Of a stretch of DNA of 64,000 nucleotides, positions 23,045 to 35,696 are shown one piece after another. The position numbers and the translations under genes were made by a program. Within the stretch, counting starts at the first letter, position 1. Each line of letters opens with the position of its first letter. Origin of the DNA: Tetrapyrgos nigripes (Eukaryota; Basidiomycota; Agaricomycetes; Agaricales; Campanellaceae); the NCBI GenBank assembly GCA_013368315.1, contig JAACJM010000151.1, positions 124,001 through 188,000 on the forward strand. Direction: 5' to 3'. A model generated the notes under the pieces. That model worked only from the letters and a program-made list of their open reading frames with translations, searched no databases and was not told the origin of the DNA.

Positions 23045-25682
23045 ATGGCAGTCTCGCAGTCGACCGCAGGGCTTTTCCTATCAGCTTTAGTTTTCACTAT
23101 CCTATGGGTCAACATCGCAAGACGAAACCGTCGTCATCAACATAGTCACGGTTTAGCAAATCTTCCCAGTCCAGAGGCAAAGTCTTGGTGGAAAGGTGAG
23201 TTGACGTCGTCTCGTTTGCTCCACCTCGAATTTCCCCGGCTCATATGCATGTCTGACCTACCCTCTCAAAAGGCAACTTTGATCAAGCTCTCAATCCAAA
23301 AGCATGGGACTTTCACATGCGCTTGTTGAAAGAGTGTGAGTCCTACATCAACCCCGCATGATGAATTGTCCATTGCGTTCGCATTTGACTCAGACTACTT
23401 TTGTCACTATCGGTAGATGCTCCGGTCGTTCGCCTAGATGCATTTTTAGGTGTAAGGATCCGCGCTATGTTTCTTTGGAGTGGTTCTAGAAACTTACTTC
23501 CAGAATTGAATGACTCGTAGGATAAGCAACTTATCGTCTTCGACCCTAAAGCAATGCATCATATCCTCGTAAAGGTGAGGACTTGTCAATGTCTGAGCTC
23601 AAGAAGCTCATTGACTGACCGAATATTATTACCCTTCAGGATCAAGCTATGTATGATAAGCCGAAATCAACTTTTTCGTTCGTAGGATCTTCTCAGAGCC
23701 AGTGTTTTCCTGAGATTATTACTGACCGAAAGGCTTTGTACGTAGCGGTGGCGTCCTCATCTTCGGTAAAGGATTGGTAACTATTCAAGGCGAAGCCCAT
23801 CGTAAACAGAGAAGAGCCCTCAACCCTGTGTTCTCGATCGCGCATATGAGAAATATGCGTAAGTACTCTGGTTCTCTTACTTTCAGAATTGCATGTACTC
23901 AGTTAACTATCATCCCTAGTCCCTATCTTTTACGACGTAGTGCACAAAGTCAGTATTACTCTCATCCACGAGCTAAGATTTCCGACTCATGATCTTGTAT
24001 CTGGTATACGAAATCAGCTCGAAGACGGTCTTTCCTCCAAATTCAAGGACGAAAACGCTCCTCAGGAAATCGAAATCCTTTCCTGGATGTCTCGTACGGC
24101 CCTAGAACTCGTCGGTCAAGCCGGGTTGGGTTACTCCTTTGACGATTTAGCAGACGACAGTGGTGCACACCCCTACACCGGAATCCTTAAGCAATTAGTG
24201 TTAGTTCCTTAAGCCCTTCAGATCTCAAGTTCATTTCCGAGTCAATCCTCATGCTGATCCATTCACTCTTCTAGGACCACCTTAGGAAGAATGTGGTTTA
24301 TTCGTTCGTACATCGTCAACTTCGCCGTCAAAATTGGCTCCCCAAGTTTCCGAAGATGGGTATTGGACAGACTACCTTGGAAAGGAGGCCATCGTCTGAG
24401 AGATATGTCTGATTATATGTGGGAGTTGTCGAAGCAGATCCATGAAGGGAAGAAGAGGGCACTTGCCGGAGGAGATGAAGCTGTGGCGAGGCAAGTCGGG
24501 AAGGGGAAGGATATCATGAGTATTCTCAGTGCGTTGGATTGGTTCTTGGCTTTCTTGGATCGTAATTTGACCGAGGACTTACTAGTGAGGTTGAATATGG
24601 AGGAAGGTAGCCAGAGTCAGCTGGACGAGGACGAAGTGCTAGGGCAGATGTCGTCAGTTTTTCTCTTCGTGAGGTCTTTTCTTTCCGGCTCTTACCAGAC
24701 ATACAAAGCTCTCTTATTTTCGCGGCTATGGACACAACTTCATCCGCACTGGCTCGTGTTTTACATATACTTTCAACCCGGCTTGATGTTCAAGGCAAAT
24801 TGCGGCAAGAGATTCTGGAAGCTCGAAAGAAGTGTGGCGATCAAGATATCCCTTACGATGAGCTGGTTTCGCTACCGTACCTGGACGCAGTTTGCAGAGA
24901 GACGCTTCGCCTGTGAGTATCCGTAAAAAAGGTATCTATTCATGTACGTGACTTGCCTTGCAGTTACCCACCTGTCCCATACGTGTTCCGAGTGTGAGTT
25001 TGTGCATTTGATTCATTGCAAAGTCTCTGATTCATGAAATGTGCTGTTTAGTGCCACTCAAGACATGATCCTACCTCTCTCTAATCCCGTCACTGGGATC
25101 GACGGAACCTCCATCTCTGAGATACACATCCCGAACAAGACAGCGGTCACCGTTTCCATAATCAATTCCAATCGTAATCCAGTGATTTGGGGGCCTGATG
25201 CGCTCGAGTGGAAACCAGAGAGATGGCTGTCACCTTTGCCAGATGAGTTGATTGAAGCGCATATACCTGGGGTTTATTCGCATTTGTGAGTTATTCAAAC
25301 AGCCCATCTCGAGTATTTTATCATGTTCAAACTCTGTTCCAGGATGACTTTCAATGCTGGAAGCCGATCTTGCATGTAAGTTCAACACGTCCATCCCTTA
25401 TACAGCCTGCTCATGGCACCTTCCTATGATAGTGGCTTCAAGTTCTCGCAACTAGAGATGAGTAAGTCCCTATTCTGATACGACCCGGGTGTGCTTTGGT
25501 TGATGATCGGAACACTTGTTTTCCCAGAGGCGGTCCTGTCGATGCTGATTGGAAAGTTCAGATTTTCTCCTCCAAAGGGAAAGGATGTGGTCTGGCAGAT
25601 GAACGCAATATTGACACCCACACTGAATCATGGGGATACAAATCCCCAGCTGCCGCTGACTGTCAGCAAGGTTGACGCGTAA
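23045..25682 (+). CDS. Cytochrome P450 (P450-2), two introns missing
   Basis: The start is at 23045 (MAVSQSTAGLFLSALVFTIL, signal anchor). Blocks in order: ANLPSPEAKSWWKG, NFDQALNPKAWDFHMRLLKE, APVVRLDAFLG, DKQLIVFDPKAMHHILVK, FGKGLVTIQGEAHRKQRRAL, VPIFYDVVHK, LSWMSRTALELVGQAGLGY, WFIRSYIVNFAVKIGSP, AAMDTTSSALAR, YLDAVCRETLRL, PPVPYVFRV, WKPERWLSPLP, heme loop MTFNAGSRSCIGFKFSQLEM, and a last exon ending TVSKVDA at 25682. AxxDTT, ExxR, PERW and the heme Cys are all present. Unlike every sister copy, no intron separates TIQG from EAHRKQ or APQE from IEILSW; both joins are seamless. Likely an ER monooxygenase of unknown substrate. Confidence 0.9.
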
Positions 25683-26064
25683 TCTAGTCCATTGTGGTAA
25701 AGTAGGAAAAACAAAGAAAGATTTGGGCAGTAACAGTAACCCTTCTACTTGGAGGCGGTGAGAATTGCCTGATGTACGCCTATATGAGGTAGGACAGGGC
25801 TTGGACAGAGCAGAGCACTCAGCAAGAAGAAAAAAAGGCTGTCTAGGCCAAAAAATGAAAAAAATGATCAACTTGAAGTATAGGTGTTCCGGCCACGTGG
25901 TCTGCTAAAAAAAAAAAACACGCTACTGTAAGCAGACGCGAACTTGTTGTTCCAGGTTGTTCCTTTCGACGTCGAGAACGTGTTTTGTTCTCTTCCAGGT
26001 AAGTCACAACTTTTCATAGCATATCCACAAGTCTAATGTGACCTCGGGATGTCTCGCTACAAGA
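25683..26064. other. Intergenic, poly-A tract
   Basis: No gene is seen. It contains a run of 12 A near 25907-25918. Confidence 0.4.
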
Positions 26065-26301
26065 ATGGCACAACAACAGCCGCCAAAAGACGCGTTGCTA
26101 TGATGAACAACTTCGCGAAGGCCGCGAAAAAGCGAGAAGCAGACTGCCGATTCCCAGGAGATGGCTCTCGAAACGGCTCTGGAGTATGGGAAGGCAGTGG
26201 AACTCCGTGCAAAGGAGGTGGAGGAACGTGCTATAAAGGCAGAGAAAGAGTTCAAGGCAGAATGTCAGGGGCACCTGAACAAAATCGTAGAGCTGAAGTA
26301 G
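26065..26301 (+). pseudogene. Possible remnant of a small coiled-coil protein
   Basis: One frame reads MAQQQPPKDALL, then two consecutive TGA codons (26101-26106), then continues without interruption to a TAG at 26301. The downstream part has an ATG at 26161 encoding 46 aa rich in Ala/Glu/Lys heptads (LEYGKAVELRAKEVEERA, then IKAEKEFKAE), which looks like genuine coiled-coil protein. The family is not recognised. It may be a broken gene, a 3' exon, or a chance open frame. Confidence 0.25.
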
Positions 26302-27066
26302 CTCCGGGGAACTACGACTGATATCTGTCCTTTTGAGGAGTTGTGTTACCGCGGCGTATCGGCACTCCGGTAGTTGCTGGTGCTGTAGATGGTAGTGGTG
26401 AGCAGTACGAATCCTTCTACATAATTCATCAGATGATTCATCAATCTATTTACCCAACAGCACTGTATACCGACCTGAAAAATGGTGAGTGCGATGCTCT
26501 AGGTGTTTTAGCATATTTTGCTGATCTCATGCTTCTGTCGGACACCACAAATTTGAGAAGGTGCATCTTACGTGGAGTTCAGTACAGCACTACGATAATA
26601 CGTACTGCTAGCCATTCGACACTAGAATGCGCTCTCAGGAAGTGGAGACAATTGATGTACGAAAGGTAGACCCCTAGCGAGATATCGATGGTAATACTGT
26701 ATTTCAAGCTACTAGTAGTTTGACTCCGGTGGCCATCAGCTCCGGTGGATTGGAGGATCATACGAGCTGTAATAAACTCATAGTAATTCGCCGATCGCGA
26801 TGGCTTCAGACAGGTAAGGTGTATGGCTCTCATATTCCCCGTCGGTATTCGCATAATCATCACGTACTCGTGAAGGTGTCATCGTATTCGTATTCTATCG
26901 AATAGAAGGCCGGACAGTTCGTTCTATTAGTATTCCACTCAAATTCCACTCAACTTCTGATGAAAATAGCTCATGGCGTCATCCCTCCACCGTTCTATAA
27001 AAGCATGTCCAATTATCCATTCAAGCAGTGTTCCAAGTTCCGACCTTTCCCGAAAATCGAACTAGT
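26302..27066. other. Intergenic / P450-3 upstream
   Basis: One 108-codon frame at 26343-26669 has no recognisable features. No repeat was identified. Confidence 0.4.
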
Positions 27067-29714
27067 ATGCCTATCATGGATCTATCTTCAGTTACTTTGC
27101 CGCTAGTTGTTGCTCTCTCTGTACTGCTGCTTTTGCGCAGGTACAACAATCGACGGAGCTATAATCTGGCGAACGTTCCGGGCCCCAAGTCAGGATCTTG
27201 GTGGCAAGGTTAGCTTCTTTCTGCCAAATTGTCATGTTTATTCTTCGTTAATGCTCCAATTCTTTGCTAGGTAATTTCAGAGAAGCGTTGAATTCTGATG
27301 CATGGAAATTTCATGAGCGACTCTTGAAAGAATGTTCGTACCATCGCAGCTTGCTCTTTTCTTCTCGAGATTGCTCACTTTTACATGTGTTTTTCCAGAT
27401 GGCCAGGTCATTCGGATTGATGGCTTCATGGGTGTAAGTCTGCTAGAGATCTTCGGGACAAGCTCACAAAGGACAACGCTGCGCAGGACAAGCAACTCCT
27501 GATCTTCGATCCCAAGGCCATGCACCACGTCCTCGTCAAGGATGCAGCTATGTACGAGAGGACAAACGTGACGTTCGTACCATTCCTCTCGATTTTCAGG
27601 ACGGCCTTCTGAAACGTCATACTTACTACCTAGTGCTAGTGCTCTAATCATCGGTAAAGGACTGACTGGTATCACGGGTAAGTTTGACACAAAAACAGTT
27701 TAGTAGAACGCCACCGATCAGAAGGTCTTGGTCCAGGCAATGCGCACCGTAAGCAAAGAAAGGCGCTCAATCCGGTATTTTCTATTGCTCATATGAGGGA
27801 TATGTGTGAGTCCACTGCGTCGTTGAGGAATAATCTGGCTATACGGTCTGCTTTTCAGTGCCGATTTTCTGGGAGGTTGTGGACAGGGTAGGAATCTTGA
27901 TTCAATGTGTTCATTGCAATCGAGGATCATGATCTTCCTTGTTTTAGCTCGAAAGTGGCCTGTCTGCAAAGTTCACGAACGATAGATCTAGCAGTCAACC
28001 ACAGGAGGTAGGGTTCCCAATCATGAATGTTTTTTGAGCCTATGTAGTGACATATCCCGCTTGCAGATCGAAATGCTTTCTTGGATGTCCCGGACCGCTC
28101 TTGAACTTATTGGTCAAGCAGGTTTAGGCTACTCATTCGATAATTTATCAACCGAAGCAGAAGCTCATCCTTACCCTGGTATACTTAAACAACTTATGTA
28201 AGTCTGTTTTGCGTCTGTTTCCATGTTCTTGATGTATATCCTGTCGTATTAGCACTATTGGCGGCAGGATGTGGTTTGTTCGCAACTATGTCCTTAACTG
28301 GGCTCTCAAGATAGGCACGCCAGGGTTCCGACGGCATGTTCTGGATATGATACCTTGGAAGGACGGACATCATATGAGAGACATGTCCGACTATTCATGG
28401 GAGATGTCAAAGCAAATATACGACCATAAAAAGAAGGCACTTGCTGAAGGAGATGAGGCTGTGGCGAAGCAGATCGGAAAGGGCAAGGACATCATGAGTA
28501 TTCTCAGTAAGTGGATGACTGCCACAAGATTTCGGGATACAGCGGCTGATCCATTCGATGTTCAGTGAGATTGAATATGGAGGAGGAAGATGACGGCGAG
28601 AATAAATTGGATGAAGATGAAGTTCTGGGACAAATGTCGTCAGTTAACCTCTTTTATTTCCATCAATCCCGGCTGATGTCTCTGTAAAGTGTTCTCGTCT
28701 TTGCGGCCATGGATACAACCTCTGTGATTACACATTTGTCATTCTCATAATGGTTTTCAACCACTGACTCGCAAGGAATAGGGTGCCCTGGCGCGTATCC
28801 TCTGTCTTCTTGCAGCCCATCCCGAAGTTCAGGACAGATTGAGGAGAGAAATTCTTGAAGCTCGAAATGAAAATAAACATATTTCATACGATCAGCTAGT
28901 TTCTCTGCCTTATCTGGATGCGATCTGCCGGGAAACCCTCCGTCTGTGAGTATACCACTATCTACTCACAATTGAAGACTTAACTCTAATGGTATTCTCC
29001 AGCTTCGCTCCTGTATCGCATGTATTCCGATAGTAAGCTTCGCTTGCGACCCTACCAACAGCAATTCCAAACTGATCTTTCCCAGCGCTTTACAAGACAC
29101 AGTCTTGCCTCTCTCGACCCCTATAACCGGTAACGATGGCAGACCCATCACAGAGTTGCACATCCCGAAAGACACACATCTCATAATCTCCATTCTAAAC
29201 TCCAACCGTAATCCAGCGATCTGGGGACCAGATGCGTTCGAGTGGAAGCCCGAAAGATGGCTTTCACCTTTGCCAAATGAAGTTGTTGAGGCGCATATAC
29301 CTGGCGTCTACTCTCATTTGTAAGGAGCCTTCTTCTCACTATATCTGGAGCTTAAACATTCCCGCTGTTAGAATGACTTTCAACGCCGGAGGGAGGTCTT
29401 GCATGTGAGTGATCATCACTAGCTCGGCTTGTCGCCATGTAAGCCACCATTTAACTCTTCTTCACTCTAGCGGCTTCAAGTTTTCTCAGCTGGAAATGAG
29501 TACGTATCGAACTTTAGTCTGCCAGCCGAGACACTGATGTTCAACTCTGGCTCACTCAACGACATTAGAGGCAGTCCTGTCAATGCTGGTGGCCAAATTT
29601 GAATTTTCTCCATCCCAGAAAGACGTGTTTTGGCAAATGAACACGATCACGACGCCGACCCTCGAAAAGGACGGGAAGGTTCCTCAGTTGCCCCTGATCG
29701 TCAATAGAATTTGA
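27067..29714 (+). CDS. Cytochrome P450 (P450-3), apparently intact
   Basis: The start is at 27067 (MPIMDLSSVTLPLVVALSVL; 27076 is possible). Blocks: ANVPGPKSGSWWQG, NFREALNSDAWKFHERLLKE, GQVIRIDGFMG, DKQLLIFDPKAMHHVLVKD fused without intron to AAMYERTNVT, IIGKGLTGITG, AHRKQRKALNPVFSIAHMRDM, LSWMSRTALELIGQAGLGY, AAMDTTS, then an extra intron inside the I-helix before GALARILCLLAAHPEVQ, AICRETLRL, WKPERWLSPLP, heme MTFNAGGRSCIGFKFSQLEM, and an end at VNRI (TGA 29712-29714). No lesion was found. It is convergent with P450-4, with ~155 bp between stop codons. Confidence 0.88.
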
Positions 29715-29869
29715 GGGTTCATGATTCTAAGTACTTCACAAATTCCAAAGACGTAGTTATTTCCGACTCCCGAGATTCCTAATCAGCACAATAAATACCT
29801 ATGTATTCCAACAATGACCTGTCCATGTCCATAAAACTCGCTTCCGTCTTGGCAGATTGGACGATGTGT

Positions 29870-32593
29870 TCAAACCAAGCTGATAATCAAGGGGAGCTTA
29901 GGGTTATTCCCCTCGCCCACGACTACGGGATTGACAATCTCGTTCATCTGCCAGAAGATTTCCTTTTTAGAAAGTGAGAACCTGAATCTGGCTAACAGCA
30001 TGGAAAGGACGGCTTCTAAAAAGCTTGCTCAATATAACATGCTCTCGAATAAAACGCTGGACAGGACGCACTCATCTCCAGTTCTGAAAACTTGAAGCCA
30101 CTAGGATGGAAGAGTTTGAGCAATAACCGTCAACCGCGACAGTTTCGAAGTGAAAGTCTATACTACTCACATGCAGGATCTTCCACCGGCATTGAACGTC
30201 ATCCTATGAAAACATTTATGACGATCTCGAGTTTGCTTCCAGAGCCAATGTAAATCGACGTACAAATGAGAGTAAACGCCGGGCAAGTGCGCTTTGATCA
30301 GCGCATCAGGTAAAGGTGCAAGCCATCTCTCTGGCTTCCATTCCCCTGCATCAGATCCCCATAACGCTTGGCTCCGGTTCGAGTTCAAGACGGAGACAAG
30401 CATCAGAGCATTTTTTGGAATAAGAATTTCAGACATCTTTGTACCATCGATACCAATGATTGGGTCAGACAGAGGGAGAACTGTGTTCTGATTTGCGCTG
30501 AGAAAATGTCAATACATCCTAAAAGCCTAGGGAAACGATGCGATCAGTGCTTACCGCCGGACTACATGAGGAACGGGAGGAAACCTATCAAAGGTTTAGC
30601 CTGAATCATGTTAGCATATGGCAGGCCACTCACAGGCGTAGAGTTTCACGGAGGACCACATCCAAATAAGGCAAAGACATTAGTTGATCATAGCTTAGAT
30701 CTTCGTTTTTTGCCCGAGCCTCAAGGATTTCTTCGCGCAGTTTGTCCTGGACCTCAGGATGAATGGCCAAAAGATGTAAGATGCGTGTCAGAGCTCCCTA
30801 AGTAAGAGTGAATCAGTATAACTACTTCAAGATTTCCTGGCATCAAAAATTGAATTACTGAAGTCGTATCGAATGCGGCAAAAATCATGTTCCTTTCATG
30901 ATCAACTGTTAGAATTGCTATCTCCTGAGCGTGAGAGGCGTATACATACGACATCTGGCCTAAAACCTCATCCTCATCTAGTTGCAGTTGGTCTTTTCCA
31001 TCTGCTTCCGTATTCAACTTTACTGGAAGGATTTGAGTACTGAGTGATCAAATGAGACTCGCCGTAGTCTTGAAAGAGAAACGCACGAAGTATGCTGATG
31101 ATATCCTTTCCCTTCCCAATCTGCTTTGCGACAGCATCGTCTCCTTCAGCCAGAGCTCTCTTCTTATCGAGGTAAATTTCCTTTGACAGATTCCACATGT
31201 AATCCGACATGTCTCTGACTTGATGACCATCGTCCCAGGGCACAATATCCAGTATGCGTCGTCTAAGATGCGAGGATTTGATGAGTTTGGCCACTATAGG
31301 TAGAACATACGTCCGAATCAACCGTGTACGCGCTGCTGCTGGCCTGCAAAGCAGTTTATACAACATGAGGAGATCGTCACGAGAGATGGAATGTCAAGAC
31401 CAACTAGTAAGCCTGAATACGACGATTGAAGTGGCTGAGTTGCTTACATTAGTTCTTTGAGTATACCAGAGTAAGGATGAGCGATGTCTTCGTCAGCCAG
31501 AGTATCAAACGTATAGCCCAGACCCGCTTGACCAATAAGTTCGAGGGCCGTTCGTGACATCCAGGACAAAATGTCAATCTATGCAAAAGATGACGGTGAG
31601 CTAATGAACAGAAACTTGTTGAAAAAGATTACACTTTACGAACCTCTTGTGGATGGTTGGCATTCTTGAACTTAGAGAACAAGCCCACTTCAAGCTACAA
31701 GCACGATCAAATGAGGCGAGATATCACTGGGGACCATCGGCTTCGCATACCTTATGGACAACATCATGAAATATCGGGACTATGACAATAGTTTGGTATA
31801 TAGTCAGTCTTGACTGCGATTGGATAGGGTGGAATTCCATACGCATTTCTTTCATATGCGCGACAGAGAAGACCGGATTCAGTACCTTTCGTTGTCTACG
31901 ATGAGCTTCACCTTCCGGAGACATTCACCGTCAAATACGACGCCAAAGTTCCTAAGGTCCAGGCAAACATACCCGCAATTCCCATCAATGCTTTTCCAAA
32001 TACAAGCTCAGTTACACTGCGGAAGAGCAGATTCACATTCAGCTCTTTTCGACAGTGCTATCACAAAGTGATCACGACACTTACAAAACATTTGCTCGTT
32101 CGTAAATCTTTTCAGACTCCTGTGTTCGGAAGCATTGTGGATCCACAATACAAATCGGCGAGGAAATAGCCAGACCTTCACGAGAATATGATGCATGGCT
32201 TTGGGGTCATACACGACGAGCTGCTTGTCCTTTTGTAAAAGCAACAATACATGTCAGTCCACTTTAGACAATAACGTGTGGATTAAGGCACTTACACCCA
32301 TGAAACTATCCAGACGAGAAACGGGTCCGTCTGCCAAATGAAATCAATCTGATGCGTCATTTCGAAAATCATGGCATCAGAAACATACAATCTCTCAGCA
32401 GCATCTCATGGAAGCTCCACGCGTTGGGATTAAATGCTTGCCTGAAGTTTCCTTGCCACCAAGACTTGGCTTGCGGACCCGGTATATTGGACAAACTCAG
32501 AGCACGTCGTTTCTGAATGAAAGCCCACAGAACACTAGGAAAGACTGCGATCGCAAGCAGCTGTAGCATCGATGAGAAAGAGATCCCTGTCAT
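29870..32593 (-). CDS. Cytochrome P450 (P450-4), apparently intact
   Basis: Starts at complement 32593 (MTGISFSSMLQLLAIAVFPS). The hinge SNIPGPQAKSWWQGNFRQAF lacks the WWxG/NF intron present in P450-2, -3, -5 and -6. Further blocks: GPVSRLDSFMG, DKQLVVYDPKAMHHILVK, ESEKIYERANVF, VFGKALMGIAG, EAHRRQRKVLNPVFSVAHM, VPIFHDVVHK, LSWMSRTALELIGQAGLGY, FAAFDTTS (Phe instead of the usual Met/Gly before Asp) with an intron directly after, ALTRILHLLAIHPEVQDK, VVLRETLRL, PPVPHVVRR, WKPERWLAPLP, heme MTFNAGGRSCM/I-GFKFSELEM, and an end at KLPLIISLV. It is the most divergent copy of the array; GEWKPERW and AHLPGVYSHL remain recognisable. No frameshift or stop was found. Confidence 0.88.
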
Positions 32594-35500
32594 GTTAGAG
32601 TGAGGCCAAGACGGTCAATCAAGCTCGAGCCTTCAAGGTGCATTATATACAGATGCGGCCACGCTGCTGCCGCAAATCACCACATTTGGGATATCCGCAG
32701 AAGAAGTACAACCGTGCTTCTAGTGCCTTGTGCAGATGAAAAGTTACTTCCTGTATGTGGAGAATCCTCAATTTGTGAAGACATTAGATGCGGCAACATT
32801 TTGTATTTTCTCAGTTCTCCACAGGCCAAGTTCGAAATACCGAAGGCTGCCCGAATCCTCCCGAATCGCAAAAATGGGCGATTGCTAATCACCCTCGTGG
32901 CCGAGGCGCCGACCTTGCTTGCTCTTGCAAGTTGCAGAAAACTACAAAGGCTGCCCGAAGCACGAATGCTAATCACATCCATTGAGAAAATTCAAGGCGC
33001 AAGAGGAACTACGTCACCACTGCATCTGCATCTGGTTTTGCGCCGCCATTCTCCACCATTGGAATGAGAAGCGCTTCAACAGCAAAAGATTGTAGATATC
33101 ACGCCACCGGAAAGCAATAAATAAAGTAATATATTAGCAGTATCGTCCGCAGCCTCTCAGGAGAAGTATTCCTTTCGTTGGCTGGGCAGTGGGACTACGC
33201 GGATGGGAAATCCGCAATCAGGCCCTAGCGCTAGAAACTCTGTCGGACACGTATTGTTGAAAGTCACTTGAAGTAAGATATCCGAGACGAAGACAAGACG
33301 AAGAGGGGGTACTGCAAGCTGGAGGCGGCGGCCGACCTTCGCATACAGATTTAGAGAACTTGCTGAAGTTCGCAGATCGGTCAAAGCAGGTAGGTACTAT
33401 GGCAGTTACGGCCAGAAGATTCCAAAATCAACAGGCCACGAGAAGGTTCAAGGAAGCGCTGTCCCAAATGCGAGGTCTGATCGGTCGACGAAGTTGATGT
33501 TCAGAGAGGCAAGGCATTGTGACTCGGCCAATTATCGGCAGAACTTGTGACCGCGTGGCTCATCCGGGAACTTCCGAATGTGCCACAAAACTACGGTCTA
33601 CCTTACCGCGGTGGTGGAACCCTACTACGACAAGCTTCTTTTTCCCTGACATAGGGACAAATAGCAGGGACCAATAGCTGAGGGTTTGACTACGGCTCGT
33701 GACCCCGCTTTTGATCATGAGAATGAAACAAAGTTTGTGGCTCAACAAGGCTCGGATACTCCAAAACTGCGTATCATTCAAACCTCTTAACTCATAGGAA
33801 TACATCCGTTGAATTGACGGTGTCAGATATAATTTTGAGGCATCAGCCTTTTCAGAACAAACTCGCAGCGAATTCTCTTGGGTATCACAATGACACGGAC
33901 CGATAGTCTAAATTCTACCACTTCCGGAAGGTCACAATATCACTATCGATGTACATATCTCGTGAAGAGGTATAATTTTGAGACAACAACATGAAGATGT
34001 CATAGCTGGGCGCGCCTCAAGTCTAGACCGTCAATGGCTAGTATACAGACACCAAGGTTTTCAGTGAAATTTAGCGTAGCTCAGCTCCGAGTCGTTGTAG
34101 TAAACCATCCCTATTTTTCTTGCTGGATAAACTTCCTTGTAACATGGAACGACTTCAGCAATGAACTATCTTCATCGGAAAGCCATGAAGAAGTACTGAT
34201 TCGCTACAGCTTCACAGACAGCCTCACAAATCCCGCATGTCGTTCCGATGTGATGATATTTTGCCCCAGAAATCAAGAATAATCGCCCTCATCTGATAGA
34301 ACATCTAGTGAATCAATTTTTTGACTACGTTGCCGCCGCAGTGCCGGCCAACCGCAGTTCGGGCCAGAGGGTCTCTGCTGCTGATGCCGTTTTATTAGGG
34401 CGATCGAACATCAGAAAGGACTTGGAGCCCAATTCTGAGGGCAGTTTTGAATATTCTCCTGAATTACTAGGGGCGATTAAGAGGAGCGGAGGAGGAGAAC
34501 AAATTCAATCCTCGCTTACGCATCCGATTGGACCAGTGATCTGCCCGTGCGGGAAGTTGACTACTAATAATATTGCTATTAGGTTGGTTTTCCCAAACCA
34601 GGCTCGGAGTCTCGATTTTTACAAGGCAGAAAGGTGACGACACATTATACAATACGTACAGATCCACGAGCGACATCGACTCCGACAGGTCTGGATAGTG
34701 TCCGGAAGGATATTCAAAAATCATGAGGCTGGCGAGAAGATATAAGGGGCTGAGCTGTCAGAGTAAATGCAGTAAGGTTCCTAGGTCTCTAGAGACCTGT
34801 CGAAGTCATAAAGTTGACTGATACGAATCATTCGTGCCAGTGGACATTACCCCGAACCACAGGTCTACGTCAAAGTACTGCAAGTAGGTTGGCTAGTGGC
34901 ACGCGCCCATTCGGCGCTGTGTCTGATACGGATTGCACGATGCCAACATGTGGCCTCAGACTACTACGTATGGACGGGAACGATACAAAGGTTCCAGGTA
35001 CTGTAAATGAAAGGGCCGTCAGTGGTAAGACGCTAAGACTAGGGACCAGACGCCAAAAGACTAGGCAAAAGGTGAAAGTACGTGTACAAGAAATGAATGA
35101 ATAATGAGGGCAGGACCAATAAGGAGAGGATGCCCTGAGGCTTTTGTACTATGTGGTAAACGAACCAGTATGCACTGTCCCTCGTACGTACGTACGAAAG
35201 GGAAAAAAATCTACAATATAATAGGTCAAGAACATATTCAACGAGTAACAGCATGAACACGATAGCAGATCAAAAACGAATGGTATGGTAAGATATGGTA
35301 TCACGAAAACGAATGTTATGACTGAGAATTGTACTGTACTGTAAGCTAGGACTAGGTGAGACACATTGAAGCATGGAGGTGAAGTAAAATATGACTAATA
35401 GCAACACAAAGCTATAAGGGACTATATAGACAACGAAAGGGACCCAAGCAAAAACGAGCGCGAAAGAGGCATATACAAGCCCAATTAAGAGCGGTGCAGT

Positions 35501-35696
35501 ATAGGAGTAGGCGAAGGGAGGAGCATACGAAGATACACAAGAAAACAAAAGCTTTTGTTTGGGAGAATGACAAACCCCATTTTGATATGACAACGCTCGT
35601 CATCGCTCGCGCCGCCTGCATCCATTCAGGGGCCAAAATTACAAGAAAGGAAAAAGAAGAACCAGACACGAACCCAAAACAAGAGAAATCACTGCC
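32594..35696. other. Intergenic, 3.1 kb, no gene seen
   Basis: Upstream of P450-4 and downstream of the GATA gene. Frames up to ~150 codons exist on both strands, but none has recognisable domains or consistent splice structure. A GTACGTACGTAC-like alternating tract lies near 35185. Confidence 0.45.

Noticed and set aside
32594..35104. Several ORFs of 80-155 codons in the gap beyond P450-4
   Set aside because: No recognised domain, no consistent splice sites and no similarity to other parts of the window.
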